From JBPESP01 sp051710585 (GTDB taxonomy: Bacteria > Pseudomonadota > Gammaproteobacteria > Enterobacterales > Enterobacteriaceae): a stretch of DNA of 64,000 nucleotides. The position numbers and the translations under genes are program-made. Below, in pieces: positions 32,980-43,536 of this stretch. The stretch's first letter is position 1. Each line of letters opens with the position of its first letter. The DNA lies in the NCBI GenBank assembly GCA_051710585.1, contig JBPESP010000003.1, positions 62,001 to 126,000 on the forward strand, written 5' to 3'. Below the pieces are notes generated by a model that saw only the letters and a list, made by a program, of their open reading frames with translations, was not told the DNA's origin and made no database searches.

Positions 32980-33395
32980 TACAGAATCTTTTGCATCGCT
33001 ACATGTTCACATCGTTTAGTAAACGACATTCATATCCACCCTATCAAAGGGACCTTGAAGATAGCATTGATACCAGCCGTCACCCGATCGAATTTATCCT
33101 AACTGGTAATAATAGGCTGAAAAGATGGATGGGTATCCACAGCAGGCTAGCGACGCTAACGTTTAGAGCTATTATAACCCAGCATCTCACCTAGGCTGAG
33201 ATTATCACACCACAAATAATATCCGTTAGTTACGACTCCGCCAATACGGATAACTGAATTCGCGCGTATTACCACAATGCTGTCAATAAAATACCAGTTA
33301 AACGACGGTTTAATCGTCAGTATTAGGACCCCAAGAAGGGGATAATAACCCTCGGGGAGGCAATATAGAGCTACAGCGGAAATTACAGACATCCA
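32980..33395 (-). pseudogene. moaA: Molybdopterin GTP cyclohydrolase MoaA, decayed
   Basis: On the minus strand the radical-SAM start DVCNFRC (33373-33393) is followed, one frame away, by YCLPEGYYP (family: CNFRCTYCLPDGYKP). Then come VVTNGYYL (family: VTTNGYRL), DKFDRVTAGINAIFK (family: DKFNQVMAGIDAAFE) and FDRVDMNVV (FEKVKVNTV). It is frameshifted several times and carries a seven-copy octamer expansion at its 5' side. MoaA starts molybdenum cofactor synthesis. The position left of ybhK, on the opposite strand, is the ancestral one. Confidence 0.78.
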
Positions 33396-33397
33396 TC

Positions 33398-33453
33398 GCT
33401 AACAAGCTAACAAGCTAACAAGCTAACAAGCTAACAAGCTAACAAGCTAACAA
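33398..33453. repeat. Tandem octamer, seven perfect copies
   Basis: The unit GCTAACAA is repeated seven times without a mismatch, at the point where the 5' part of the dead moaA should be. It has no spacers, so it is not CRISPR. Its purity implies recent expansion by slippage. Confidence 0.95.
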
Positions 33454-33730
33454 GTGTAGATAATAAAACCTACACTCAAATGCATCGATAAGTTATGACA
33501 CAGTAACACCTTTTCAAATACGAGAGATGCAACATTTCTACTTCGTACACTGCTAGCTTCGCCACGACCAGAAAATTATAGCTCAGTAATGGGCTATATT
33601 GAAATTTCAATTATTTTTCCGTTTTTTTTACTGAAAACCATTCGTTAGCCTTGATTCGCTTTTACCATAAAATCCGCTATTTTATCTCACACTCAGACTC
33701 GGATACCAGATTTATATCATCAGGAGATCT

Positions 33731-34642
33731 ATGCGCAACCGAACATTAGCTGATTTGGATCAGGTGGTTGCCTTGGGAGGCGGTCATGGCTTGGGCCGAG
33801 TCATGTCTGCTCTTTCCTTTTTGGGGTCACGACTGACAGGTATCGTGACTACTACTGATAATGGCGGCTCTTCTGGCCGCATTAGGCAATCCGAAGGCGG
33901 CATTGCTTGGGGCGACACCCGCAACTGCCTTAATCAGTTGATCGCTGAACCGAGCATTGCCTCTGCGATGTTTGAATACCGCTTCGGTGGTCAGGGCGAA
34001 CTGGCGGGCCACAACCTAGGTAATTTAATGCTGAAAGCGCTGGACAATCTCAGCGTCCGGCCACTTGAAGCCATTAACCTAATCCGAAACTTGCTAAAAG
34101 TAAACGCCAGCCTAATCCCTATGTCAGAGCAGCCAGTGGATTTGCAAGCTACTGCGCTGTCCGGCGATACTGTGTACGGTGAAATGGCTATCGACCAATT
34201 AAATGACCTTCCTGTCAAGATAAAACTAACGGTGCCAGTGGCAACTACGCGCGAAGCGCTGCTAGCAATCGCCAACGCAGATCTTATTATCATCGGTCCT
34301 GGCAGTTTTTTAACTAGCCTGATTCCGCTATTGCTTCTAGAAGATTTAACGCAGGCATTGCGCCTCACAGGCGCTCCTATGATATACCTTGATAATCTGG
34401 GTCGCGAGTTTAGCGTAGCAGCAGCGAATATGACGCTAGCGCAAAAAGTTCAAATGATGGAGAAGACTATCGGCCGGGAGAAGGTGATTGATGGAGTTAT
34501 TATAGGGCCGGCTACGGTGGTGGAAAACCTGGCAGATAGCGTTATAGTACAACGGCCGTTGGCGGCGGAAGATGAACCACATCACCACGATCGCAACTTA
34601 CTGCGACAGGCACTGGATCTAGCGCTGCAATCTCTCGGCTGA
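33731..34642 (+). CDS. ybhK: YvcK/CofD-like protein YbhK
   Basis: This is a CofD-like fold protein of the YvcK family (gluconeogenesis factor), 303 residues against 302 in E. coli. The phosphate/nucleotide-binding N terminus reads VALGGGHGLGR (about residues 13-23), followed by TGIVTTTDNGGSSGR, the EGGIAWGDTRNCLNQL block, GHNLGNLMLKAL and ADLIIIGPGSF. In Bacillus, YvcK binds UDP-sugars and affects cell-wall precursor supply; in enterics its role is poorly known. CAGGAG precedes the ATG at good spacing. It is convergent with uvrB as in E. coli, and its ancestral divergent neighbour moaA is dead. Confidence 0.94.
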   Translation: MRNRTLADLDQVVALGGGHGLGRVMSALSFLGSRLTGIVTTTDNGGSSGRIRQSEGGIAWGDTRNCLNQLIAEPSIASAMFEYRFGGQGELAGHNLGNLMLKALDNLSVRPLEAINLIRNLLKVNASLIPMSEQPVDLQATALSGDTVYGEMAIDQLNDLPVKIKLTVPVATTREALLAIANADLIIIGPGSFLTSLIPLLLLEDLTQALRLTGAPMIYLDNLGREFSVAAANMTLAQKVQMMEKTIGREKVIDGVIIGPATVVENLADSVIVQRPLAAEDEPHHHDRNLLRQALDLALQSLG

Positions 34643-34904
34643 TAGTTAAAACCTACTTTGCCGGTTGCGGGTGGCATTAAGTGAAGCCCACCCATCCTTG
34701 TTAGGGTCCTTAATTTTGATATCCGTCCATGACGCTATTCCAAGGGGAGCGCTACAGCACCTGCGCCAAACCTATATCTTCAATCTAGTGACGAAAGCTA
34801 AACGTACTTAGAGCTACCCCGCGCTGTAGTTTGTAACCTTTACCCCTGTGATAGCAGTCACCTTTATAGAGAACGCTAGAAGCGTTAAGCGCGCTTTTGG
34901 CGAA
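34643..34904. other. Convergent spacer between ybhK and uvrB
   Basis: About 260 nt between two stop codons facing each other. I see no clear intrinsic terminator with a T-tract for either gene. Confidence 0.5.
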
Positions 34905-36917
34905 TTAGGAAACGGTGATAAGCTGCTCCCGCAGCCTGTGCATTTGATCGCGCACACTGGCAGCCTCTTCAAATTCTAGATTCTGCGCATGCAGAAGCAT
35001 GCGGGTTTCCAGATCACGAATCTGCTCTTTTAGCCCTTTTGACGTTAGATCCCCATATTTAGCTACCGCCTCCATCGCCCTACGTTTTTTACGCTTGTTA
35101 TACGCCGGCGACTGGCCCAGTTCCATAATATCGGCAATGGACTTATGCAACGCCTGTGGTACGATACCGTTGGCCAAATTATAAGCACGCTGTTTCTCAC
35201 GTCGTCGCTTGCTTTCCTCAATTGCACGCGCCATTGATGGCGTTATTTTATCCCCATACAAGATAGCTTTGCCATTGAGGTTACGTGCCGCACGACCGAT
35301 AATCTGGATAAGGGACCGCTCAGAGCGTAAAAAGCCCTCTTTATCGGCGTCCAAAATAGCCACTAGTGACACTTCAGGTATATCCAGACCTTCACGTAAT
35401 AAATTTATGCCGACTAGTACGTCAAATTCACCGCGGCGAAAATCACGTATAATTTCCACTCGCTCCACAGTTTCTACATCCGAATGCAAATATCGCACCC
35501 GTTCGCCATGCTCTTCAATATATTCAGTTAAATCTTCTGCCATCCGCTTGGTTAATGTCGTGACCAACACCCGTTCATTTATCTGTATCCGATGGCGGAT
35601 TTCTGACAGTAGATCGTCCACCTGAGTACTGACCGGCCGCACTTCAATTTGCGGATCTAGTAGACCAGTCGGCCGCACCAACTGATCAATAACCTGATTG
35701 TTGCACATTTCCAGTTCATAACGTCCGGGCGTCGCAGAAACATAAATAGTTTGCGGCGCCATTGCAGCAAATTCTTCGAACTTCATCGGCCGGTTGTCCA
35801 TCGCTGATGGAAGGCGGAAACCGTATTCTACTAGCGTCTCTTTACGCGCCCGATCGCCCCTATACATTCCACTGATTTGTGGAATAGTGACATGAGATTC
35901 GTCCACCACCAGCAACCCGTCAGCGGGTAAATAATCAAACAGTGTTGGCGGCGGTTCGCCTGCCCCGCGTCCCGATAGATAGCGGGAGTAGTTCTCGATC
36001 CCTGAGCAATAGCCCAACTCATTCATCATTTCCAGATCAAAGGTGGTACGCTGAGATAAACGCTGTTCTTCCAAAAGTTTACTGCTAGCCAGCAGCGATG
36101 CGCGACGTTCAGCAAGCTCCACCTTAATATCTTTTATCACCTGTAGTAGTTGTTTACGGGGGGTAATATAGTGGGTCTTGGGATAAATAGTATAACGGGG
36201 CACCTCTTCATCAACATGACCGGTAAGTGGATCAAATAGCGATAGGTGCTTCACTTCATCATCAAACAACTCAACGCGCAGCGCCACTTCATTGGATTCG
36301 GCAGGGAAAATATCGATAACCTCTCCTCCACGAACGCGAAACGTGCCGCGCTGGAATTCCTGATCGTTGCGGGTATATTGCAGCTCTGAAAGCTGGTTAA
36401 CGATACTCCACTGAGAGACCAACATGCCGCGCGTTAGGTGCAACATCATCTGCAGATAAACATTAGGATCCCCTAGGCCATAGATGGCGGAAACTGAAGC
36501 AACTACGATAATATCGCGTCGCTCCAGAAGTGCTTTAGTGGCAGATAAGCGCATTTGCTCGATATCCTTATTGACTGACGCATCTTTCTCTATAAAAGTA
36601 TCAGAACTGGGCACATATGCTTCCGGCTGATAATAGTCATAATAGGAAACAAAATACTCTACCGCATTATCGGGGAAAAACACTTTCATTTCGCTGTATA
36701 ACTGTGCCGCTAGCGTTTTATTAGGCGCTAGCACCAAACTTGGACGGTTTAAATTCGCTATCACGTTCGCTACAGTAAAGGTTTTTCCGGAGCCGGTCAC
36801 ACCAAGCAGAGTCTGGTGGGCTAGACCATTCTTTAGTCCTTCCTCCAGACGACGAATAGCCTCCGTTTGATCGCCAGACGGTTTAAATGATGAAACTAAT
36901 TTAAATGCTTTACTCAT
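34905..36917 (-). CDS. uvrB: Excinuclease ABC subunit B
   Basis: UvrB is the damage-verifying helicase-like core of nucleotide excision repair; UvrA loads it and UvrC cuts around it. It is 670 residues (673 in E. coli). Motifs seen are Walker A GVTGSGKT at 39-46, the beta-hairpin region SYYDYYQPEAYVPSSDT at about 90-107, VVDESH (motif II), VLVGINLLREGLDIPEVSLV and IQIIGRAARNLNG (motif VI), and the C-terminal UVR motif NLEFEEAASVRDQMHRLR, which contacts UvrA and UvrC. One residue is inserted at RVRGGEVIDIF compared with E. coli. The linker before the UVR motif is diverged. The bio operon next to it is dead. uvrA and uvrC are not in this window. Confidence 0.96.
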   Translation of the reverse strand: MSKAFKLVSSFKPSGDQTEAIRRLEEGLKNGLAHQTLLGVTGSGKTFTVANVIANLNRPSLVLAPNKTLAAQLYSEMKVFFPDNAVEYFVSYYDYYQPEAYVPSSDTFIEKDASVNKDIEQMRLSATKALLERRDIIVVASVSAIYGLGDPNVYLQMMLHLTRGMLVSQWSIVNQLSELQYTRNDQEFQRGTFRVRGGEVIDIFPAESNEVALRVELFDDEVKHLSLFDPLTGHVDEEVPRYTIYPKTHYITPRKQLLQVIKDIKVELAERRASLLASSKLLEEQRLSQRTTFDLEMMNELGYCSGIENYSRYLSGRGAGEPPPTLFDYLPADGLLVVDESHVTIPQISGMYRGDRARKETLVEYGFRLPSAMDNRPMKFEEFAAMAPQTIYVSATPGRYELEMCNNQVIDQLVRPTGLLDPQIEVRPVSTQVDDLLSEIRHRIQINERVLVTTLTKRMAEDLTEYIEEHGERVRYLHSDVETVERVEIIRDFRRGEFDVLVGINLLREGLDIPEVSLVAILDADKEGFLRSERSLIQIIGRAARNLNGKAILYGDKITPSMARAIEESKRRREKQRAYNLANGIVPQALHKSIADIMELGQSPAYNKRKKRRAMEAVAKYGDLTSKGLKEQIRDLETRMLLHAQNLEFEEAASVRDQMHRLREQLITVS

Positions 36918-37734
36918 CTGAAATAACTACCTGCTTGAAAAGTGGGTGACGGGCTACCCCCCTGTAAGTATTGTAATTCTCTTTGCATTTTACCAGGAGA
37001 TAACCACTGGATACAATCTTAGTAACCTATCTAATTTCAGGAGCAAAATTTCATTTCCAATAAATGAAATTTATATTGACTTTTTGTGTGGAAAATGATT
37101 ATCGCATTGTGCGATAAGCTGGCGTAGAAGACTCTGCTATGAAAAAATGAAAACAACGCAAGCGCTACTTGTAAATTTATTTAAATAAATACCAAAAATT
37201 GTAAAAAATGTAAATATAAGTCTGTAGACTGTAGACTGTAGACTGTAGACTGTAGACTGTAGACTGTAGAAAATAAAATAAACTTGATCTCGTCTAAACA
37301 TTTTTTTCTAAATTTAATTCAAAAAAAGTCACCCATAGGAATAGTAGATAAATCCTAACCACACCGCTTATAACTTATGTTCCATAAAATTGAAACTTAT
37401 AAAAAAGATGACAAAATAAACTTTATAGCTCGAGAAAATTCTGTAGGAAAGTTTATATGCCGCAGGGTAGATAGATTTCTTTTCTAACTGAGTATGCAGG
37501 AGCATTTGCACGTTGTTCTGTTAGCCTATTCATAGCTATACCAAAAAAGTACCTTATATAATCCATGATCTGTTTCCATCTCCTTACCTCAGCGCTACTC
37601 TCGTCAACATGTACTATCCATGGCTGTCAGCTATAAATATGCTGCATTATAAGTAGTACGTTGTATCGTATTCATAGTAAATAGTTTTTTCGATAAATTA
37701 TGCTTGCTCTGCCGCATCTTTCCTGCTAGGCGAT
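36918..37734. other. Shrunken bioDCF interval with heptamer tandem repeat
   Basis: In E. coli bioF, bioC and bioD (about 2.5 kb) lie between bioB and uvrB. Only about 0.8 kb remains here, and I can read none of them. The pure heptamer repeat at 37222-37270 is the main feature. Confidence 0.55.
37222..37270. repeat. Tandem heptamer, seven perfect copies
   Basis: The unit CTGTAGA is repeated seven times in 49 nt without a mismatch, in dead DNA upstream of uvrB. No spacer and no palindromic unit are seen, so it looks like a slippage product. Confidence 0.95.
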
Positions 37735-38650
37735 GCAACGTTCAATATTGATCCCTAACTTACGAAATAACAGCATGTCACGATCTTCTTCTGGATTTAG
37801 CATTGTGAGAAATTTACAACCGTAGAACACGGAGTTAGCAGCAGCCATGAAACACAGTCCCCTGTGTCTATTTGTTCATCTAATTCCGTCCTACCGATAA
37901 GCGTACGTGTGAGCGAGGCATCATAATGCGCGTTACAGCGATAGTACGGATAAACTCAAACGGATCCATATTCATTATCAGCTAGCGGTGTTTCTTTCAC
38001 CTTTACTAGCATCTAGCATGTTGATAGGTATACTTTCTGGTGGCGGCGATAAATTAGCTAGCTATACTAGCAACAACCCCACGCGATTGTGAGTATTTTC
38101 CCTTAGGCCGGCAATGCCGCCAGAGCATACTTTAATCCCCATCTGTCAGATTTTACTTGGAGTATCAAGCCGGTTCTCTGCATAGCTACGAGCTATCACT
38201 ATACTACCGTAAAATTCCGACGAAGTATCCAAATTGGGATTATAAAAATCTAATCCCGCCCCCGCTAGGCGCTGCGCCTACCTATCGTTAATCATGCAAA
38301 GCGTCATGCAGGTCTCAAGTACCAGCGCTTTCACGCCCTGTACCATTTTCAAGTAATCAAATATCACGATCATGCGGATTTTTTCCAGGCAGAGCTCCTA
38401 TGCAAAGCGTGTTGAATACGTGTCTTTTGCCTTGCGGGGAGCGTCTAGTACTTATTGCACCTGCATCAGACACTCGCTCTCCAGTTCAGTACTATTATAA
38501 CGCGCACTTTGCGAATAGTACTTGCAATTCTCGGGGCAGGCATCATTGTTAATCAACAGCAACATGTTGACCTTCATTTCGCATGGCATGAAGTGTTAGC
38601 GATGCATCTGTTGTGCCTCAAATAATAACTCAAGAAATGGTTTTTTTCAA
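37735..38650 (-). pseudogene. bioB: Biotin synthase, decayed
   Basis: BioB is the radical-SAM enzyme that closes the biotin thiophane ring. Almost the whole protein can be followed on the minus strand across frames: LELLFEAQQMHR, DACPENCKYYSQ at about 38509-38541, APRKAKDTYSTRF, MVQGVKALVLETCMTL, AQRLAGAGLDFYNPNLDTS, and finally CFMAAANSVFYGCKFLTM then NPEEDRDMLLFRKLG. The third cysteine of the CxxxCxxC iron-sulfur motif is replaced by tyrosine, and frameshifts occur at homopolymers. Biotin synthesis is lost. Confidence 0.93.
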
Positions 38651-38751
38651 ACAGCGTTCTGGTCTGCTTCTTCGTCTAATATTGAGAAGTTAACATATCG
38701 GTTATCCACAATATTTAAAAGGAAACAGATAAGGTCAGTGTAGAGTTCCGT

Positions 38752-38776
38752 GCTACCCCCCCCCGGGGGGGGTAGC
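38752..38776. repeat. G/C homopolymer palindrome
   Basis: GCTA followed by nine C, eight G and TAGC forms a near-perfect palindrome with 12-bp arms, in the dead bioA-bioB control region, where the BirA operator would have been. No recognisable operator remains. Confidence 0.9.
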
Positions 38777-38861
38777 CATATTCTAAATTTAATTTACAGG
38801 ATAATATGTGATACAGGCTGATTGATTTCAACTTCTACAAGTGTCATATTTAATATCCTTT

Positions 38862-38905
38862 AAACCTCCATGGTAGGGCCTCTGCCCGGCCTACCATGGA
38901 GGTTT
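38862..38905. repeat. Perfect hairpin, 16-bp arms
   Basis: Bases 38862-38877 (AAACCTCCATGGTAGG) are the exact reverse complement of 38890-38905, with a 12-nt GC-rich loop. It lies between dead bioB and dead bioA. No T-tract of terminator type follows. Confidence 0.9.
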
Positions 38906-38949
38906 CCGTCGGATGATGGGGTGCGTTTAAACTGAGATCCACAACCCCA

Positions 38950-39260
38950 GAGCGTTGTGCCTGTGATAGATGGGTATTTCCTGATTATGATCATCCGCTT
39001 TTTATCAAGCGATGAAAAATAAAATCAACTACATGTCCCATATAGTTTTCCATAGTATTACTGATTCACCGCTCTGGACTACATTCTCCTGGCAGATTCT
39101 AACTCAATAGCCATGGATGATGATAAGGATGGCGCTGCTAATAAATAAAGAGGCCTGCATACGAGTGACTTTATCCTAGGCGGGGCCATTAAGCGATACC
39201 TTTAACGCAAAGCCGGTATGCAATCTCTATAATTTAATGCATAGCCTATATTAGGCTACT
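38950..39260 (+). pseudogene. bioA: DAPA aminotransferase, decayed
   Basis: Divergent from bioB as in E. coli. Plus-strand fragments read DYDHPLF, AMKNKINYMSHIVFHSITDS (family: AMKSQIDAMSHVMFGGITHA), MIRMALLINKEACIR (family: MKMALQYWQAKGEAR) and VCNLYNLMHSL (family: VCDPDNSMHSLW). The C-terminal two-thirds are not recognisable; they may lie eroded up to about 40.1 kb. Confidence 0.75.
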
Positions 39261-39275
39261 AGTGACTCTGGCAAA

Positions 39276-39308
39276 ACTAACCTCCTTTCTGACAGAAAGG
39301 AGGTTAGT
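39276..39308. repeat. Perfect hairpin, 15-bp arms
   Basis: Bases 39276-39290 (ACTAACCTCCTTTCT) are the exact reverse complement of 39294-39308, with loop GAC. It lies in dead DNA without a T-tract. Confidence 0.92.
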
Positions 39309-40042
39309 AGCACATATTATAGACATATTTTAAATTATATAGCCGGTCAATATCAGAATATGGTAAAATCTGTAAAGATGCTACGTTAATTGCGGTTAGT
39401 GTATTCGTCCTTTCGGTAAACTGATTTACTGATGGCGGCCTTCTAATATCATCTCACCGAAGGCGCTCCTTTCCCACGATCCTTAACCAACTAAAGAACA
39501 CTGATAAAAGGTGCCATAATTTCAACATCTCCATGATAAGTTAGGAGATACCGCCAAAAACCATTTTCTAGTTGAAAAAAAGATTATCGTGCCATATTCT
39601 ATATTTTCGTGATATTAAAATAAAAATAACTTTCCTTACTAACCTTTGCCGAAAGAACTTAAGCTCCGCTAAATCCGAAAAAATATAAACAGACATAAAA
39701 ACCTTTAATCACTAAGTGATTTCACAGTAATCTTCCCGCGCATCAAGCCCTGGAGCGCGGTCACTATCATGGTCCATTTTTTTTGCAAGAAAAAAAATTA
39801 TCCCTTTTACCCCCCCCCGGTATCCATGGTCTATATTCCGTCCTCCTTATAAATATAGAAGATTTCTAAAGGTAAATCAGGGAGTGATAGAGCTAGGGGT
39901 TTTGCGCGATACAAAAAGCCTAACGGTATATACCCGGTGCTAGTAAGTATAAACGGATTATCAGTTTTACTAATTATTAGCAAAGAACAAGCGAGCTGGT
40001 TGACTATCGTGGTGTCGTTCTCATTGAAAATGAGTTTAAGCG

Positions 40043-40076
40043 CTAAAGTGATCACTTGCTACAGTGATCACTTTAG
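40043..40076. repeat. Perfect hairpin, 14-bp arms
   Basis: Bases 40043-40056 (CTAAAGTGATCACT) are the exact reverse complement of 40063-40076, with a 6-nt loop. It overlaps the start of a 74-codon minus-strand frame that I do not consider a gene. Confidence 0.9.
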
Positions 40077-41164
40077 ATAGAGTGATAATTAGCCATCCTA
40101 ATTTAGTAACCGATGGCCATTTAGTTACCGGCTAAAAGCCAACCTCGTCGATAGTCACCACCGCCGTGCAAAATTTATTAAAAAATCCTCAACCACTAAT
40201 TCTTAAAAAAAGAAGAACTACATGTTTACCTTAATTTAACTATAATCTACAGCCCGCTGCGCCGCCTCCAGAATAGCATCTATTGAATTGGTATGGAGAT
40301 AAAAGAGGAGATAATATTGCCCTGTACCTAGTTTGGAATTATGTTTTAGCAGGTAGAAAAAATCTATCATTATGCTATTTTAGCTAGATATGCTGAGCGA
40401 TATCTATGGCTGATGACCAATATTTTGGTGAGTATACGTATACCTATCCATGGCAGGCGGCATCTATGAACGTATGGATTTCGGCACAGTACCAGCAGTG
40501 CTACGCACAGTGTATGATGTCTGCAGGACAGAGAGAAAAAACCACTAGCAGTTCATTATACATGTGGTGGATATGTTGACCACCATATAGAGTTGTATAA
40601 AAAAAACGTTAACAGCAAAATGATTGATTTCAACATCTATTTTAACACCCTGGTTAACAACTCATTGACCATCACTTACCATTACATTAATGCGCCGATC
40701 CATCAGCATCTGTCCGGGAAATAAAGTATGGCTTAAGTATTAAGCAACCACGTAGGCCGTAAAGAGGAGGGTCTAACGCGTCAAAAAAAAACACTCATAT
40801 CAACCTTTTTTTCACTGCATAGAGCACCCGCTAAATGCTCTACAGTGTATTTATCCTTAAAAATTGGTTCTCAGTTTCTGCCATCATACTTCAGGCGAGT
40901 TGGGCCCTTCTAGTGGCAGCAGGGCAAGAGTCACAGGTAATCTGAAATATTACCATTCTGATACAGATATCATAAAACTGCAAATTTTCCTTAAAGCAGT
41001 AGAGCCAAGGCTGGCTTTCGCATGCTCCCAGCACGATCAATTGAATATATTGTGCAAGAGGGAGTAATAGCAAAACTTTGCTGCTGCCAAATTGCGTTGT
41101 GGCATAAGTATTTATAATTAATTCAAGTAGTCACTTTCAGTAATAAAACTTCAACGATCTCAGG

Positions 41165-42300
41165 ATGCTTAACAGAACTCGTCTAAGTGTTGCGATGGTG
41201 CAAATCAATAACAACACCGATATCCAGTGCAGTATATCATTATTGCTGCTACTGATTTCAGTTTTAGACAACTACTACATAACTTATTTCAATGCCGTTA
41301 TGATTTACGGCATTACTGCATCAGTTATGACCACTGAGATATCGATACTCGCACGCGAGTACGAGTAATAGACGTAAAATTCCTGATATAAATACTTAAA
41401 AATTAAGCATCTAGAAACTGCTGGTAATATGCAAAATTACCCCATAGATACGTTGTTTACAATAAATGAAACATTGGTTTAGGTCCATGAAATCTCTTCT
41501 AGGGCTCTTGATAGTCTCGCGCGGGTTTGCGTAGCGGTACGTTATTTAAGATAAAACGTAGAATCTACGTAAAAATGTCACCAATATAAGATATATACCT
41601 AGCTATAGAGCAGCTCCTCTCTAGCGCACTCGTTCTAGCGTCAAACTAGCTGGTGACGCTTGGTGGCCTGTTTACCTATACGTTTCTTGATGTTTGCACG
41701 TGAAGATGGGAAGCCGCTTGATAATACGCAGCATATGCTAAAGGCTTAAAATACATTTACCGTGATATACGTATATTGGTTGATAAGCTGAAGGAATCAT
41801 TAGCGAGCCATCTGTAGAGCTTAAGCATTTAGCTATATATTACATACGAAAGAGATTATACGATTCTGTACTTTCAGCATTATCTGTGCAGTTTTGCTCG
41901 TTATCAGCCGAAATATATTGGTATCAATTAGGCCTGCAGAAAAATACAGTTGATAAACGCGTTTGATAACAGCATGCTTATATACTGACAGTTTCATCGA
42001 TAAAGGGTCCACGATAAAAAACTGGTGTTTTATGCTAAAGACCACGAAAATTTCATTAGCGATAATTATTACTTACACGGTCCGTCCAGTTCGCCGCAAG
42101 ACTCCAATAGTTTCTAGCCAACCACCCTGAAAATCATAAGGTATTTAAGCGTCTTCAGGCGCAACCGGAAAATGGTGTAGTGCATCAGAATGAAGAATTA
42201 TTTGATACTTTACTGGATGCTAGGAATATCGATCACCAAACGAGATATCAAAGTGAAAATAATTGTTGCCGGAAATTCTTTGTATTATTATCAACCATCA
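41165..42300 (+). pseudogene. eptB: Kdo-phosphoethanolamine transferase, decayed
   Basis: EptB adds phosphoethanolamine to the outer Kdo of LPS. Readable plus-strand pieces in order are YYITYFNAVMIYGITASVMT (family: YYMTFLNVVIGYGIIASVMT) at about 41270-41330, REDGKPLDNTQHMLKA near 41700 (family: RQGGAEDNPQRTLKE), SFARYQPKYIGIN with INAFDNSM and KKLVFYAKDHE near 41895-42050 (family: SFAQWKPECIGVD, INSYDNSV, KAIVFYAADHGE), YYLHG, and VFKRLQAQPENG with ELFDTLL at about 42138-42215. Stops and frameshifts are many. It lies just upstream of tRNA-Pro, the ancestral order. Confidence 0.87.
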
Positions 42301-42361
42301 TAATTAATCCTGGCTGATAGGTTTATAAAAAAGTTAATAGCAGCATTTATTGAAAAAGAGA

Positions 42362-42391
42362 TTGACGCCTGTAGCGCAAATACAGTAGTAT
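42362..42391 (+). promoter_or_regulatory. Promoter of tRNA-Pro
   Basis: TTGACG at 42362-42367 and TAGTAT at 42386-42391 are separated by 18 nt. The next bases (GCGC) form a GC-rich discriminator like those of stable-RNA promoters. The tRNA begins 13 nt after the -10 box. Confidence 0.65.
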
Positions 42392-42403
42392 GCGCTTGCA
42401 TTA

Positions 42404-42479
42404 CGGTGAGTAGCGCAGCCTGGTAGCGCAATACGTTCGGGACGTATAGGTCGGAGGTTCGAATCCTCTCTCACCGACC
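42404..42479 (+). tRNA. proK: tRNA-Pro, anticodon CGG
   Basis: The full cloverleaf is present. The acceptor stem CGGTGAG pairs with CTCACCG; the D-arm contains AGCCTGGTAGCGCA; the anticodon stem ATACG/CGTAT encloses TTCGGGA with anticodon CGG at 42438-42440; the T-arm is CGGAGGTTCGAATCCTC. It matches E. coli proK. The discriminator A is at 42477, followed by CC and then C instead of A, so the 3' CCA is incompletely encoded and needs the CCA-adding enzyme. It reads CCG codons. Confidence 0.95.
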
Positions 42480-43450
42480 CTGTTTTTACGCCATAATATA
42501 AATTTCAGCGAAGAGATAACTATTAATATTCCACAATACAGCAAGATCACATCTTAATTATGATAAGCTTAAAAAATAAAAAGTTTAGCGTTGTTAATAA
42601 GCAGTGTAACTGGTTGTCGGTAACTATAGCCATATTAAATATATTTAATTAGAGATAAAAGTCGATAACTAAGCTTGTATTTTAGTGTAAATTAAAACTG
42701 TGACTCCTGATGGAGTCGTGGCGCAGAATGCAATTTTAATTGCATTACAATATATGATTGCATTTTTACAATATGGTTAATTATAAACGTTACAAACTAT
42801 GTCGTATAATATCTCCACTGAAAAAATTCAATTTATACCTTATTAATAAGGCAGTGATGTAATTTATTTTTTTATCGAAAGCTAAATAAAAAAAGTTTTA
42901 AGCTATTAAAACCATATTAACTCGTAGAATAACTATTTTTATTTTAAATTTTTATCCATAATAAATAGTAAAATTCAATTACATAAATTTACGTTTTTTA
43001 TGATAAATGTTTTTAGTTAGGCTATTATAAATAGCACTATAAGAGAGACAATTACAAAATTCTTAAACTATTAATACGCTAGATATTATTAAATAAGTGC
43101 CTATTAACTTACATCCATCTATAATACTTTACTTTCATTGAAAGTTAACCCTCTTTTGTTATTAAAATAACAAGGATTCATCGATGATGAATAATAATTC
43201 ATATTCTCAGAATATTTATATATAAATATATAATGAAGATATATATAGATATATAGCTTGTTATGAATATTATTTTTTATTAGTAAGAAAAACTCATCAT
43301 GGAAATGAAACATACCTAAGTTACAATCAATTTCTAAATAATATTTTATAAGAATAATAGGCTGGCTTTAGGTCAACTCTAGCCTGAATTATGTAATACA
43401 ATATTTATAATTTACCCTCTTGATCCACTCAAACGTTTAGTTAGTAGTTT

Positions 43451-43481
43451 TTTGTAATTGCCCTGCAAGGGCAATTACAAA
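43451..43481. repeat. Perfect hairpin, 14-bp arms
   Basis: Bases 43451-43464 (TTTGTAATTGCCCT) are the exact reverse complement of 43468-43481, with loop GCA. A second inverted repeat follows 35 nt later. Confidence 0.9.
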
Positions 43482-43515
43482 TGTAATAAAATTTCTCGTT
43501 TAGCCCTAAGTCTTT

Positions 43516-43536
43516 TCCCTGTCCCGGGGACAGGGA
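43516..43536. repeat. Short perfect palindrome, 10-bp arms
   Basis: TCCCTGTCCC and GGGACAGGGA flank a single central G. Together with the hairpin at 43451-43481 it forms a pair within 86 nt. Confidence 0.85.

Larger units (their letters stand above)
39261..41164. other. Desert between dead bioA and dead eptB
   Basis: No intact gene. It includes hairpins at 39276-39308 and 40043-40076. Readable but unassigned fragments are a minus-strand frame at 39831-40055 (NPFILTSTGYIPLGFLYRAK) and a plus-strand frame at 40864-41067, the latter possibly the eroded start of eptB. Confidence 0.5.

Noticed and set aside
33398..33453. Seven regular direct repeats resembling a CRISPR array
   Set aside because: The octamers abut with no spacers, no cas genes are near, and the array lies in a dead moaA gene; it is a simple tandem expansion.
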